DNA of 64,000 nt. Origin: Olivibacter jilunii (GTDB taxonomy: Bacteria > Bacteroidota > Bacteroidia > Sphingobacteriales > Sphingobacteriaceae). Positions 17,333-26,948 of the stretch are shown here, piece after piece (within the stretch, counting starts at the first letter, position 1; each line of letters starts with the position of its first letter). The stretch spans positions 795,241-859,240 of the forward strand of contig NZ_LR027848.1 of NCBI RefSeq assembly GCF_900607235.1, read 5' to 3'. The notes under the pieces were generated by a model. The model was given only the letters and a program-made list of their open reading frames with translations, ran no database searches and was not told the DNA's origin. Both the position numbers and the translations under genes were made by a program.

Positions 17333-17935
17333 TTAAACAAAAGAAAGACTTAACTGAGGATCTGTAATCCTGAAGGTTTTACGATGGTGTGGGGTTAAGC
17401 CATACTTCAGAACGGCATCCCGATGCCTTTTTGTGGGGTAGCCCTTGTTTTTTAACCAGTCGTATTCAGGATGCTCGTTGGCTAAATTGTCCATATAATC
17501 ATCGCGATAGGTTTTTGCCAAAATGGAAGCGGCGGCTATTGAAAGATACTTTCCATCACCTTTTATAACACACTGATGGGGAATATTTTGGTATCTTCTG
17601 AAACGATTTCCATCAACTAGAATATATTCGGCCTGCATTTTCAATGCATCTAAAGCTCGATGCATCGCAAGAAAAGAAGCGTTTAATATATTGATCTGAT
17701 CAATTTCTTCCGCGCTCGCACTCGCAACAGCAAAAGCAAGGGCTTCATTTTCTATCATTTCCCTCAAATCATAGCGCTGAGCTGCGGATAATATTTTCGA
17801 ATCATTCAGAATACCGTGCTTAAATGAGGAAGAAAAAATAACGGCTGCAGCGAAAACCGGGCCCGCCAGGCAACCTCTTCCAGCTTCATCGCATCCAGCT
17901 TCAATTAATTCATTTTGAAAGGTAGATAACAGCAT
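17333..17935 (-). CDS. rnhB: ribonuclease HII
   Basis: The product has the RNase HII core: EAGCDEAGRGCLAGPV with the first catalytic Asp-Glu pair, NDSKILSAAQR, LVDGN, and the C-terminal KTYRDDYMD and EYDWLKNKGYPTKRH motifs. It removes RNA from RNA-DNA hybrids and ribonucleotides misplaced in DNA. The frame extends to an ATG at 17962, but the ATG at 17935 (MLLSTFQNELIEAGCDEAG) gives the usual N-terminal length of about 200 residues. A TATCTTTG box at 17971-17978 would put the RNA start at about 17965, also favouring the inner ATG. Confidence 0.95.
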   Translation of the reverse strand: MLLSTFQNELIEAGCDEAGRGCLAGPVFAAAVIFSSSFKHGILNDSKILSAAQRYDLREMIENEALAFAVASASAEEIDQINILNASFLAMHRALDALKMQAEYILVDGNRFRRYQNIPHQCVIKGDGKYLSIAAASILAKTYRDDYMDNLANEHPEYDWLKNKGYPTKRHRDAVLKYGLTPHHRKTFRITDPQLSLSFV

Positions 17936-17988
17936 GTCTATGATACAATATTGATGGGGCACAAATGAAGCAAAGATAAGAATTTTTC

Positions 17989-18079
17989 TAGCTATTAGAT
18001 GTTAGCTGTTAGTGCATAAATTTGTGAAGGCGCTTGATTGGCTAGTGCCTAACGCCTAAAGGCTAATAGCTAGATTCTA
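17989..18079. repeat. heptamer array upstream of rnhB and the CBM9-like gene
   Basis: Thirteen units in 7-bp phase (TAGCTAT, TAGATGT, TAGCTGT, TAGTGCA, through GTGCCTA, ACGCCTA, AAGGCTA, ATAGCTA, GATTCTA) fill the divergent gap. The left half has TAGC units and the right half their complement-like GGCTA units, so the array is loosely inverted. Confidence 0.65.
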
Positions 18080-18152
18080 TATATTTTTTATGTTACAATT
18101 AAACCAAAAAAATGTGAACCAGTCAAAAAGCTGCTTTACTATACAAAAAAAC

Positions 18153-18920
18153 ATGGGATTTCAGAAGACAAACTTGTTGATCTGTACTTGTCTGTTGTTA
18201 AGTTTCTGTTCCGTATACGCGCAGAAGAAGAAATCCATAGTTCCTACGGCGATTGACTTTAGATCCGATATTCAGATAGATGGGGATTTATCGGAATGGG
18301 GAGACAGCTTGCGGAATTATTATGAGAAGCAAGACCTCCAATATGAGATAGCAAATGACGAGAAGCAGATATATGTGGCAATGCGTGTGAAAGATGGCAG
18401 TTGGCAGACGCAAGCCTTGCACCAAGGGTTTAGCTTCCTCGTAAATAAGGAGGGAAAGAAGAAGGAAGGGGCTTCGATTATTTTTCCAATTCCCGATCGT
18501 GAGTCTTTGAGAAGCTTGGCATCAAAAGATAAGGACGAGAAACCGGCCGATATACGGGAGGGGATTTTGAAAGCAGTACGAGCCATTTTCATTGTCGGAA
18601 TGGCGGATGTCGTGGATGGCCCCATCTCACTGGAAAATAACTATGGTATTAAAGCGACTGTGAAAATTGACAGTTCGGACGCGGTATGTTATGAGGCAGT
18701 TATTCCCTTCGAACGAATAGGATTGGAACAGGAAAGAGATAAGGAGGTAGCATTTAACATAAAAATAAATGGCATTATCATGCGTACAGTAGGAGGTGGG
18801 CAACCAATGGGACGATATGGTTATGGTGGATATGGATATTACGGTACTCAACCAAGTAGAAAGGAGACACAGCAAGAACCTGGGACGTGGATTATCTTAC
18901 CACTCGCTAAACCCAAATAA
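18153..18920 (+). CDS. secreted CBM9/DOMON-like domain protein
   Basis: The ATG at 18153 gives a 255-residue protein with a clear signal peptide (TNLLICTCLLLSFCSVYAQ). An in-frame ATG at 18090 would place 21 polar residues before the signal and is not preferred. The IQIDGDLSEWGD segment followed by YEIANDEKQIYVAMRVKD is characteristic of carbohydrate-binding module family 9-like domains. The C-terminus is glycine and tyrosine rich (GRYGYGGYGYYG). The outer-membrane barrel gene follows 39 bp later on the same strand, so the two are probably one operon. Substrate and role are unknown. Confidence 0.75.
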   Translation: MGFQKTNLLICTCLLLSFCSVYAQKKKSIVPTAIDFRSDIQIDGDLSEWGDSLRNYYEKQDLQYEIANDEKQIYVAMRVKDGSWQTQALHQGFSFLVNKEGKKKEGASIIFPIPDRESLRSLASKDKDEKPADIREGILKAVRAIFIVGMADVVDGPISLENNYGIKATVKIDSSDAVCYEAVIPFERIGLEQERDKEVAFNIKINGIIMRTVGGGQPMGRYGYGGYGYYGTQPSRKETQQEPGTWIILPLAKPK

Positions 18921-18959
18921 AATAGTCGTACAGATACTAAATATACAATCATTAATTAA

Positions 18960-21839
18960 ATGTGCTTAAAAAAAATCAACCAAATTGTTAGAAGTATTTT
19001 TCTTCTCTCCCTCTTCGGAATAAGTCTTTGTTCTTTTCAAGCGCAAGCACAGACAGGTAAAGTAGTTAACGGTGTGCTCAGGGATAGTACAGGGCTGAGT
19101 GTGATTGCTGCCTCCGTTAAACTGATGTCGCCGCAGGATACGCTTCAGGTGAGCAGCGACGTTGATGGAAAATTTAGCTTTAAAAATGTAAAGGCAAGCA
19201 GTTTCAATTTGCTGATTACCAGTTTGGGTTTTAGACCATTTAACAGAAGTTTTTCCTTCAATGGACAGCATTCGCTTGATTTACCCCCATTAGTTATGTC
19301 GTTCGAATCGAAACTTTTAGAGGTAGTAAATGTAACAGGAGGTACTTTAGTAACGATGAAAGAAGACACGGTGGAATACAATGCAAAAGATTACCGGGTG
19401 CGGCCAAACGCAATGACGGAAGAACTTATAAAGAAACTGGATGGAGTAGAAGTGGATAAAGATGGTAACGTGCAAGCGCAGGGTGAAAGTGTCACGCGGG
19501 TTAGAATTAATGGAAAAGACTTCTTTGGCGGGGATGTGAAAACAGCAACAAAAAATTTACCGGCTGATATCATTGAGAAAATACAAATCGTGGATGATTA
19601 TGGCGATCAGGCAAATCTAACCGGTAATAGAACAGGAGAGCCCGAGAAAATATTGAATATAACGATAGCGGAAGAAAACAATAACGGTAATTTCGGGCAG
19701 TTTGGTGCAGGGATGGGCACGAAGCCGGCGGGAGATAATGGATATCGATATCAGCTGGGAGGTATGTACAATTCATTTACCGGGTCACGCCAATTTTCTG
19801 TCTTGGTCAATGCAAATAATAATAACAACCAAGCTTTTGATTTCAATGCAAGAGGCAGTGGAGCCAGAAGGATGCCCGGAGGGGGAGGAAGAAGAATGGG
19901 AGGCGGTTTTGGCGGTCCGGGAGGTTTTGGTGGAGGAAGCAACGGCTTAACCGATTCGTATTCAGCGGGCTTCAACTATAGAAAAGATTTTAATGATAAA
20001 TGGACTACCTATGGCAACTATAGCTACAATCATAGTGATAATAACGTAATCAGTGCCAATTCCATTCAAGACTTTTTTCTTGATACAACGATTTTAAGAA
20101 ACACCAATGCTACCAGTAATGCGATCAGTAATAATCATCGATTCGACTGGAATGTAGAATATAAACCGAATGATAAATTATTTATCAAACTTTCGCCTAC
20201 ATTTAGCATTGGCAACAATAATACAGGAAGTTATGAATTTACCTATCAAAGTATAAATGATACACTTTCTAATAAAATCGAAAATATAAACCATGATAAA
20301 TCCTTTACACCAAATTATGGTGGTAGTGGCTTATTGAACTACAAGATAAACGATAGGGGTAGGAATATCTTTTTTAATTTTTCGCTAAATTCAGCCAGAA
20401 CAGAGCAAGACCTGGATAGAATTATCAATAATATTACTTTCAGCAGGGACTTAGACAGCGCTGCTATTTACCAAAGGCAGTTGGTAGATTTGAATAATAA
20501 GGGGTTCAATGGGGGTACGTCCGTCTCGTATATTGAACCGCTTACTGACAAGAGCAATTTAGAGTTTAGTTACGATTTTAATTTCGCAACTTACGATAAC
20601 GATCGGCAAGCGAACTCAATGGACGTGGAAGGAAATAGCATACCCAACCCATCCTTAAGCAATTTTTACGCGTATACCTTTTCAACTCATCGTGCCGGAG
20701 TTACCTATCGCTATAGAACAGATAAGTTCGTTTATCAATTAGGGGCTACCGTTTTACCTACCAGGCTAACAGGACATACAACCTTGGCTGGTCAAGATTT
20801 ATCGTTCGGACGAAACGGCTTTTACTTTGTTCCGGTAGCTCGTTTTGAATACAAAGCTTCACGAACCCGCTCATTAAATGTGGAATATCGGGGGAATGCA
20901 AGCGAGCCGACCTTCTCGCAATTACAACCAATAACGGATGTTTCAAATCCAAATTTTCCTACGACGGGTAATCCTAATCTAGCTGCGGAGTTCAACCACA
21001 CGCTAAATCTACGTTACCGTAACTTTGATTTCAAATCGGGTAATATTTTCTTCGCCGTATTGAATGCGAATGTTATCGAAGATAAAATTACGACTAATCG
21101 TATTACAACGATGGACGATAGTTTAGGAGTCGTTCAGGAAACGAGATACCTAAATACTGGCGGGAATTATAATGCCCGCGGTTTTTATCACTATGCGAAA
21201 CCCTTTAATAATCGTAAGTATGTAGTTTCCTTAAGAGGATCCGCCAATTTCAATAATAACATATCCTATGCAAATTCTGTGGAGAATGAGGCTAAGAATT
21301 GGGTATTAAATCAAGGGCTCAATGTGCAGATCAACCCTAAAGACTGGCTGGAAATTCGACCGGGAATAGACTTTACCTATAACACCACAAAAAACAGTTT
21401 ACAGAATCGGAGCAATCAGAATATAACGACTTGGGCCGCCTCTATGTATGGTAATATTTATATCACACCCACCTTATTATGGAACTTTGATGTAGCTAAA
21501 ACGAGTAACAATGGCTATGAAGGTAATGTTCAGGCCAATCCTTTAATTATCAATACGTTTATTGAGAAACAATTCTTTAAAAACAAAAACGGAATGTTGC
21601 GCCTGCAAGCCTTCGATTTGTTAAACGAACAGGTGAGTATATCGAGGTCTGTTACCGAAAATAGAATTTCGGATAGCAGAACAAATCGACTCGCTCGTTA
21701 TTTTATGCTATCTTTTACGTATCGCTTTCAAAAATTTGCAGGTAGAACGGGAGCTATGCCAGATGATAATGGCCCTGGACGTTGGGAAAGAGGTGGTCGG
21801 TCTATGAGTGGACCAGGGGGAAGGCCGGGTGGATTTTAA
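18960..21839 (+). CDS. outer membrane beta-barrel protein with carboxypeptidase-like plug (TonB-receptor relative)
   Basis: The 959-residue product has a signal peptide (to about residue 31, AQAQTG), a CarboxypepD_reg-like beta-sandwich (about 33-110), a plug-like region (about 120-230, with EELIKKLDGVEVDKDGNVQA) and a large beta-barrel domain of the OMP_b-brl_3 type. Gly/Arg-rich segments sit at an external loop (about 300-325, MPGGGGRRMGGGFGG) and at the extreme C-terminus, after the barrel. No SusD partner is present, so a typical glycan-uptake pair is unlikely; peptide, metal or other small-molecule uptake is possible. It follows the CBM9-like gene closely. Confidence 0.88.
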   Translation: MCLKKINQIVRSIFLLSLFGISLCSFQAQAQTGKVVNGVLRDSTGLSVIAASVKLMSPQDTLQVSSDVDGKFSFKNVKASSFNLLITSLGFRPFNRSFSFNGQHSLDLPPLVMSFESKLLEVVNVTGGTLVTMKEDTVEYNAKDYRVRPNAMTEELIKKLDGVEVDKDGNVQAQGESVTRVRINGKDFFGGDVKTATKNLPADIIEKIQIVDDYGDQANLTGNRTGEPEKILNITIAEENNNGNFGQFGAGMGTKPAGDNGYRYQLGGMYNSFTGSRQFSVLVNANNNNNQAFDFNARGSGARRMPGGGGRRMGGGFGGPGGFGGGSNGLTDSYSAGFNYRKDFNDKWTTYGNYSYNHSDNNVISANSIQDFFLDTTILRNTNATSNAISNNHRFDWNVEYKPNDKLFIKLSPTFSIGNNNTGSYEFTYQSINDTLSNKIENINHDKSFTPNYGGSGLLNYKINDRGRNIFFNFSLNSARTEQDLDRIINNITFSRDLDSAAIYQRQLVDLNNKGFNGGTSVSYIEPLTDKSNLEFSYDFNFATYDNDRQANSMDVEGNSIPNPSLSNFYAYTFSTHRAGVTYRYRTDKFVYQLGATVLPTRLTGHTTLAGQDLSFGRNGFYFVPVARFEYKASRTRSLNVEYRGNASEPTFSQLQPITDVSNPNFPTTGNPNLAAEFNHTLNLRYRNFDFKSGNIFFAVLNANVIEDKITTNRITTMDDSLGVVQETRYLNTGGNYNARGFYHYAKPFNNRKYVVSLRGSANFNNNISYANSVENEAKNWVLNQGLNVQINPKDWLEIRPGIDFTYNTTKNSLQNRSNQNITTWAASMYGNIYITPTLLWNFDVAKTSNNGYEGNVQANPLIINTFIEKQFFKNKNGMLRLQAFDLLNEQVSISRSVTENRISDSRTNRLARYFMLSFTYRFQKFAGRTGAMPDDNGPGRWERGGRSMSGPGGRPGGF

Positions 21840-21874
21840 TATACCCACAATTTTATCTAAGTTTGTCCACCACA

Positions 21875-23107
21875 ATGGATCATCACATCATTCATTTATC
21901 GAACGGTATCCGCGTTCTTTTGAAGCCTGCAGATACGGTTGTATCCCATGCCTGTATTTTAGTCAACGCAGGAACACGCGATGAACGTCCTGAACAATAC
22001 GGAATGGCTCACTTTATCGAGCACTTGTTGTTTAAACGCACGGAAAGACGAAATACAAATCAGATTCTGAATCGCCTTGAGCTCGTAGGGGCAGACCTTA
22101 ATGCATACACAACCAAGGAATATACGTGCGTGCACGCATCCTTTTTAAAGGAACATTTGTCGCGCGTACTAGATCTTTTTGAAGATATTATTTTCCACTC
22201 CGTGTTTCCTGAATCAGAGATGGAAAAAGAGAAAAGCGTAATCCTGGACGAAATAGCATCTTACCAAGACAGCCCTGAGGACGCTATCGCAGACGATTTT
22301 GAAGATATGTTGTTCGATCAGCATGCTTTGGGCCATAATATCTTAGGAACCAGCGAATCACTGAAGGCGATAACCAGACAGGATATTTTCCAATTCTTGA
22401 AAGAAAATTATTGTACTGATCAAATTGTTTTAGCAATAACCGGGCAATATGATTGGAAGAAAATAAAAAAATTAACAGAAGGCATATTAAGCAATATTCC
22501 CGCAAATCTTTCTGCACGGGAGAGAAATATGACAATTAATTATAAGCCAATACAACGAAAAATTGTGAAACCAATTGTACAGGCGCACGTGAGTTTAGGA
22601 AATGTAGCCTATTCTTTACACGATGATCGTAAGGTTGGCTTAATGGTATTAAACAATTTGCTCGGCGGAATGGGAATGAGTTCTAGGTTGAATCTCCAAA
22701 TCCGTGAAAAATATGGAATAGCTTACACCATTGAATCCAATTATACACCATACACGGATACCGGAATATTTTCCATTTACTATGGTACAGATGGAGACAA
22801 GGCCCATCAGGCTCAAAGGCTAGTCAATAAAGAGCTTAAAAAGCTACGCGATACCAAACTGGGAAGCTTACAACTCCATCAGGCTAAGCAAAAGTTTATC
22901 GGCCAGATTGCTTTAGGGGAGGAGAATCGGATGGGAGTGCTTATTTCGATGGCAAAAAATTTGCTAGACTATGGCAAGGTAAACACGCTGGAAGAAGTAG
23001 TAGAGCAAATAAATAGGGTGAGTGCGGAAGAGCTTCTGGCAATTGCAAATGAAGTATTCGAAGACGCAAAACTTAGTGAGCTCGACTTTATCCCGGAGCA
23101 GGAATAG
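21875..23107 (+). CDS. M16 family zinc peptidase (insulinase/MPP-like)
   Basis: The ATG at 21875 gives 410 residues beginning MDHHIIHLSNGIRVLLKP, the normal start of this family. An upstream in-frame ATG at 21782 lies inside the barrel gene and is not credible. The inverted zinc motif HFIEH occurs in MAHFIEHLLFKRTERRN, and the downstream glutamate lies in EKSVILDEIASYQDSPEDAI. It is a single-copy M16B peptidase of the type that acts on small peptides or signal-like fragments. It is followed by peptide deformylase on the same strand. Confidence 0.93.
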   Translation: MDHHIIHLSNGIRVLLKPADTVVSHACILVNAGTRDERPEQYGMAHFIEHLLFKRTERRNTNQILNRLELVGADLNAYTTKEYTCVHASFLKEHLSRVLDLFEDIIFHSVFPESEMEKEKSVILDEIASYQDSPEDAIADDFEDMLFDQHALGHNILGTSESLKAITRQDIFQFLKENYCTDQIVLAITGQYDWKKIKKLTEGILSNIPANLSARERNMTINYKPIQRKIVKPIVQAHVSLGNVAYSLHDDRKVGLMVLNNLLGGMGMSSRLNLQIREKYGIAYTIESNYTPYTDTGIFSIYYGTDGDKAHQAQRLVNKELKKLRDTKLGSLQLHQAKQKFIGQIALGEENRMGVLISMAKNLLDYGKVNTLEEVVEQINRVSAEELLAIANEVFEDAKLSELDFIPEQE

Positions 23108-23163
23108 CTATATAGTGGCCTTTTACGTTTTGACTTTTGACTTTTTAATTTTTACTTTGCAAC

Positions 23164-23736
23164 ATGAAGTTACCCATAGTAGCATACGGAGATCCGGTAT
23201 TAAAACGAAAAGCTATCGATATAGATAAAGATTATCCTGAACTGGAGAATCTAATAGCAAATATGTTCGAAACGATGTATGCTGCCCATGGTGTTGGTAT
23301 AGCTGCACCGCAAGTCGGGCTTTCTATCCGACTCTTTGTCGTGGATGCGTCTCCTTTTGCAGAAGATGATGCCCCTGAATTGAAAGATTTTAAAAAAGTG
23401 TTCATAAATGCGCATATCGAAGAAGAAGAGGGAGAGAAGTGGGAGTTCAATGAAGGTTGCTTAAGTATCCCTGATATTAGAGAAGATGTAAGTAGGCACT
23501 CCATTATACATATAAGGTATTTTGATGAAAATTGGGTAGAACACCGTGAAAAATATGATGGCCTTGCCGCCAGGGTTATTCAGCACGAGTACGACCATAT
23601 TGAAGGTAAACTGTTCACTGATAGATTAAGCGTATTGCGTAAGGCGATGTTGAAGTCTAAACTGGACGCCATTTCAAAGGGCCATGTAAAAGTGGATTAC
23701 AAAATGAAGTTTCCTGCTCTTAAAAAGAAACGCTAA
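23164..23736 (+). CDS. def: peptide deformylase
   Basis: The 190-residue enzyme has all three family motifs: GVGIAAPQVG, EGCLSIP with the metal-ligand Cys, and QHEYDHIEG with the HExxH-like metal site. It removes the formyl group from the N-terminal methionine of new proteins. The ATG at 23164 fits the usual MKLPIVAYGDPVLK start. The next gene is convergent and only two bases away. Confidence 0.97.
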   Translation: MKLPIVAYGDPVLKRKAIDIDKDYPELENLIANMFETMYAAHGVGIAAPQVGLSIRLFVVDASPFAEDDAPELKDFKKVFINAHIEEEEGEKWEFNEGCLSIPDIREDVSRHSIIHIRYFDENWVEHREKYDGLAARVIQHEYDHIEGKLFTDRLSVLRKAMLKSKLDAISKGHVKVDYKMKFPALKKKR

Positions 23737-23738
23737 AC

Positions 23739-24341
23739 TTATCCGCCAATGATGGGCAAAGAAAGTTTGTAGCGTACAGAAATGATTCGGATAATAAAAA
23801 TAAGCGAAGCACTTAGGAAAGCATTGAGGTTGTCGTCCATACCAAAACTTGATAAGACAATAAATGAAATAGCGCCCGATAGACAGGCGGTGGCATAAAT
23901 TTCCCGCCTAAAGATAAGTGGTGTTTCATTCATTAAAGTGTCGCGCGTTACCCCACCCATTACCGCGGAAAACATACCCAATACAATAGCTGCGATCTCG
24001 CTGCTGTCTGCAGCAAGTGATTTCTGCAGACCGACAATGGTAAAAAAGCTGATACCCAAGGCATCAAACATAAACAAGGTCCTTCTCAGTTTACCAAGGT
24101 ATCGGTGCGTTGTGATGGCGATAATAACACCAATCAAAATAGCTAGAAGGTAGTTTCCGTCATCTACCCAAACGGGGCGTGTGTTCAAGAAAATATCCCG
24201 TAAACTACCGCCGCCAATAGCAGTGACAAAACCGGTAAAGGCAGCACCAAAGATATCTATCTTGTGATCAGCTGCCGTCATCGCTCCGGAAATAGCAAAG
24301 ACTAATGCACCGATTAAGTCTATCTGATAAAGTAAGTCCAC
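23739..24341 (-). CDS. trimeric intracellular cation channel (TRIC/UPF0126) family membrane protein
   Basis: This 200-residue protein has about seven hydrophobic segments and an internal duplication: GALVFAISGAMTAADHK in the first half matches ALGISFFTIVGLQKSLA in the second, each followed by a GGGxxRD-type motif (GGGSLRDIFL and GGVTRDTLMN). This is the UPF0126/TRIC layout; bacterial members are potassium-permeable channels, though substrate varies. It is the last gene of the hflX-rbfA-aat run. Confidence 0.92.
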   Translation of the reverse strand: MDLLYQIDLIGALVFAISGAMTAADHKIDIFGAAFTGFVTAIGGGSLRDIFLNTRPVWVDDGNYLLAILIGVIIAITTHRYLGKLRRTLFMFDALGISFFTIVGLQKSLAADSSEIAAIVLGMFSAVMGGVTRDTLMNETPLIFRREIYATACLSGAISFIVLSSFGMDDNLNAFLSASLIFIIRIISVRYKLSLPIIGG

Positions 24342-24381
24342 AAAGGCTATGTTTCTTTATTACTAAACTAGCTTTTAAATA

Positions 24382-25023
24382 CTAAGTTTGCAATAGCTGA
24401 TAATAGCTTTTCGCCGGAATTACTTTTGCTCCCATGGATCGGAGATGCTCGCTTTCGATCTGGCAGTCTATGAGTTCAAACCGATTGGAGGTGCAAAGTT
24501 CAATTAAGGCTAACTTACTGGCATTCGGTGCTAATGAAAACATGCTTTCGCCGCAAAAAACATGGTTTCTTTTTCCGCAGATAACCCCATATAAGCCGCC
24601 TACTAATTGTTCCTTTTTCCACACTTCCACTGACATGGCAAAGCCCTCTTGGTGCAAGTTAATATAGGCCGTTTGCATATCTTCCGTAATCCAGGTTCCC
24701 TGTTGGCCCTTTCTGGGGCTCAATGCACAGTGACGAATAACCTGTGCGAAAGCTGAATTATAAGTAATCCGATAGCTATTGCTGCGCAGTTCCTTACGCA
24801 TGCTTTTGCTGATTCTTAAATCTTGTGGCAATAGTATAAAACGATTGGGGGGTGCATACCATAATATAGGTGTGCTTTCATCATACCAAGGGAAGATCCC
24901 TTGTGCATAAGCACATCGAAGGCGTTCTGTTTTAAGGTCGCCTCCGATTGCAAGTAAGCCATCCTCCTCGGCTAATAAGGGATCCGGAAACCAAAAATCC
25001 TCCTCGTTAAGTTGAAAAAGCAT
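24382..25023 (-). CDS. aat: leucyl/phenylalanyl-tRNA-protein transferase
   Basis: The 213-residue protein starts MLFQLNEEDFWFPDPLLAEEDGLLAIGGDL and contains GIFPWYDESTPILWYAPPNR and GGLYGVICGKRNHVFCGESMFS, the diagnostic Aat motifs. It adds Leu or Phe to N-terminal Lys or Arg of proteins, marking them for ClpS/ClpAP degradation. It is transcribed with rbfA and hflX (gaps under 30 bp). Confidence 0.97.
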   Translation of the reverse strand: MLFQLNEEDFWFPDPLLAEEDGLLAIGGDLKTERLRCAYAQGIFPWYDESTPILWYAPPNRFILLPQDLRISKSMRKELRSNSYRITYNSAFAQVIRHCALSPRKGQQGTWITEDMQTAYINLHQEGFAMSVEVWKKEQLVGGLYGVICGKRNHVFCGESMFSLAPNASKLALIELCTSNRFELIDCQIESEHLRSMGAKVIPAKSYYQLLQT

Positions 25024-25041
25024 GTTTAGCTAATAGCTGGC

Positions 25042-25416
25042 CTAATCCTCTTGTCTCGGTTCTTTACTTATTTTTTCAAAAAGCTTATCCATCCGTTCCA
25101 CATATTCGTTTGTATCATCTACAAAAAATTCAAGTTGAGGAACAATGCGAGCTTGGTTCTTAATACGACCTCCTAATTTATATCGGATTTCACCGGCATG
25201 ACTTTTTATGTTCGCAATCGCCTCTTGCACGTTTTTCGCATTGAGGAAACTCAGGTAGATGCGAGCAATGGCCAAGTCGGGTGTCACCCTTACTCGTGTC
25301 ACTGTCACCAGTGTATCAGGAGCCCATACCATCCCTTCCCTTTGAAATATATCAGCCAAATCTTGCTGGATTACACTAGCAAAACGTTGTTGTCTTTTAC
25401 TCTCTGTTGATGCCAT
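25042..25416 (-). CDS. rbfA: ribosome-binding factor A
   Basis: The 124-residue KH-type protein has RQQRFASVIQQDLADIFQRE at the N-terminus, VTVTRVRVTPDLAIARIYLSF in the middle, and RIVPQLEFFVDDTNEYVERM near the end, all typical of RbfA. It assists late maturation of the 30S subunit. It lies between hflX and aat with short gaps on both sides. A brief heptamer-like stretch (TAGCTAA, TAGCTGG) sits just after its stop. Confidence 0.95.
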   Translation of the reverse strand: MASTESKRQQRFASVIQQDLADIFQREGMVWAPDTLVTVTRVRVTPDLAIARIYLSFLNAKNVQEAIANIKSHAGEIRYKLGGRIKNQARIVPQLEFFVDDTNEYVERMDKLFEKISKEPRQED

Positions 25417-25440
25417 GTTTTCAATTTCTTTTATGAATGA

Positions 25441-26643
25441 TTAATATAACAAATTATTGTACGGGTAGCGGGCTGTATGAATTTTGATTACCTTGTCGTA
25501 TAAGAGCTGTCGGAATTCTTCAACGTTCTTTTTTTCTGTGGCAGAAATGAAAACGGCAGGGCTGCTGTGTTTAGCCATCCAACTGTTCTTAAAATCGTCA
25601 ATAGTGATGTTTTTCTTCGCCTGCTCATCGCCGTTATCATCACGCGCTACTTCGGCAGGTTTGTAAGCGTCAATTTTGTTAAAAACGGTAATCACCGGTT
25701 TGTCTATTGCACCTAAATCTTTTAATGTCTCATTTACGGTATTAATGTGATCTTCAAAGTTCGGATGTGAGATATCAACCACGTGGACCAAAATATCAGC
25801 TTCACGAACTTCATCCAAGGTTGATTTGAAGCACTCCACTAAGTGATGTGGAAGTTTTCTGATAAATCCAACGGTATCAGATAGCAGAAATGGCAAGTTG
25901 TCGATAACAACCTTCCGAACAGTGGTATCCAGTGTGGCAAATAATTTATTCTCTGCAAAGACTTCCGATTTTGAGATCATATTCATGATCGTCGATTTGC
26001 CGACGTTCGTGTAACCAACTAATGCAACGCGAATTAGTTCACCTCTATTTTTCCGTTGGGTTTCATTTTGCTTATCAATCTGCTTTAGCTTTTCTTTTAA
26101 TAAAGAGATCTTGTTTAAAATCATCCGACGGTCACTCTCAATCTGGGTTTCACCGGGTCCTCTCATTCCGATACCACCTTTCTGACGTTCCAGGTGGGTC
26201 CACATTCGCGTCAGACGAGGAAGTAAATACTGCAATTGAGCGAGTTCGACTTGTGTCTTTGCCTGCGCCGTTTTTGCGCGGTTAGCAAATATGTCTAGTA
26301 TGAGATTGCTCCGATCCAGTATTTTAATCTTCAGTTCATTCTCGATGTTTCTTAGCTGAGAAGGGCTTAGTTCGTCATCAAATACAACTATATCTGCTTC
26401 CTCCGCGTTTACATATGCTTTAATTTCGTCTAATTTTCCACTGCCTACAAATGTAGCTCTGTCCGGCTTTTGCATCCGTTGTGTAAAAGTATTGATGGTC
26501 TCGCCTCCTGCGGTTTCGACAAGAAAAGCGAGTTCCTCGAGATATTCTTTTTCCTGATCTTCCGTTTCATTGGGTGTTATGATCCCCACTAAAACAGCCC
26601 GCTCAGGCTTTATTGCTGTGTCGTATATTTTTCTTATCGCCAT
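25441..26643 (-). CDS. hflX: ribosome-associated GTPase HflX
   Basis: The 400-residue protein has the N-terminal HflX domain (VGSGKLDEI, VFDDELSPSQLRNIE), the linker with RLWTHL-like segment RMWTHLERQKGGIGMRGPGE, and a GTPase domain with G1 GYTNVGKST, G3 DTVGF and G4 NKID. HflX splits stalled ribosomes and binds the 50S subunit. The ATG at 26643 gives a normal start. It leads the operon hflX-rbfA-aat-TRIC. Confidence 0.97.
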   Translation of the reverse strand: MAIRKIYDTAIKPERAVLVGIITPNETEDQEKEYLEELAFLVETAGGETINTFTQRMQKPDRATFVGSGKLDEIKAYVNAEEADIVVFDDELSPSQLRNIENELKIKILDRSNLILDIFANRAKTAQAKTQVELAQLQYLLPRLTRMWTHLERQKGGIGMRGPGETQIESDRRMILNKISLLKEKLKQIDKQNETQRKNRGELIRVALVGYTNVGKSTIMNMISKSEVFAENKLFATLDTTVRKVVIDNLPFLLSDTVGFIRKLPHHLVECFKSTLDEVREADILVHVVDISHPNFEDHINTVNETLKDLGAIDKPVITVFNKIDAYKPAEVARDDNGDEQAKKNITIDDFKNSWMAKHSSPAVFISATEKKNVEEFRQLLYDKVIKIHTARYPYNNLLY

Positions 26644-26948
26644 AGTGTTCTTATGGAATTAAAATTACTAATAATAGTTCTATAACTTATGTTTATACGC
26701 AATTTTAACAATACATATAAACGTTCTTTCTTCATTGCTTATGAAAGAATCGTGCCTGAAACATGGATGAATACGTTGAAATGATTTTTATCAGTAGGTG
26801 AAACCCATACCTATCAAAATACCGCATTTGCGCCCAGGTTCTTTTGGCAGCGATAATATGATATGGAAGGGATTACATAACTGATACTTATTATAGGGTG
26901 AAATGATTTAATGGTACAAAGATACGACTTTTGCTTTAAAAATACATG
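26644..26948. other. 305-bp gap between hflX and recG
   Basis: No coding region or heptamer array is seen. A TATCTTTG box on the minus strand (26917-26924) has no clear -33 partner; if used, it would give hflX a leader of about 265 bases. A short inverted repeat (AGGTgaaaccatACCT-like) lies near 26813. Confidence 0.4.

Noticed and set aside
26917-26924. Promoter and riboswitch-like leader for hflX
   Set aside because: The box has no -33 partner and the leader shows no recognisable riboswitch core; kept only as a note on the gap.
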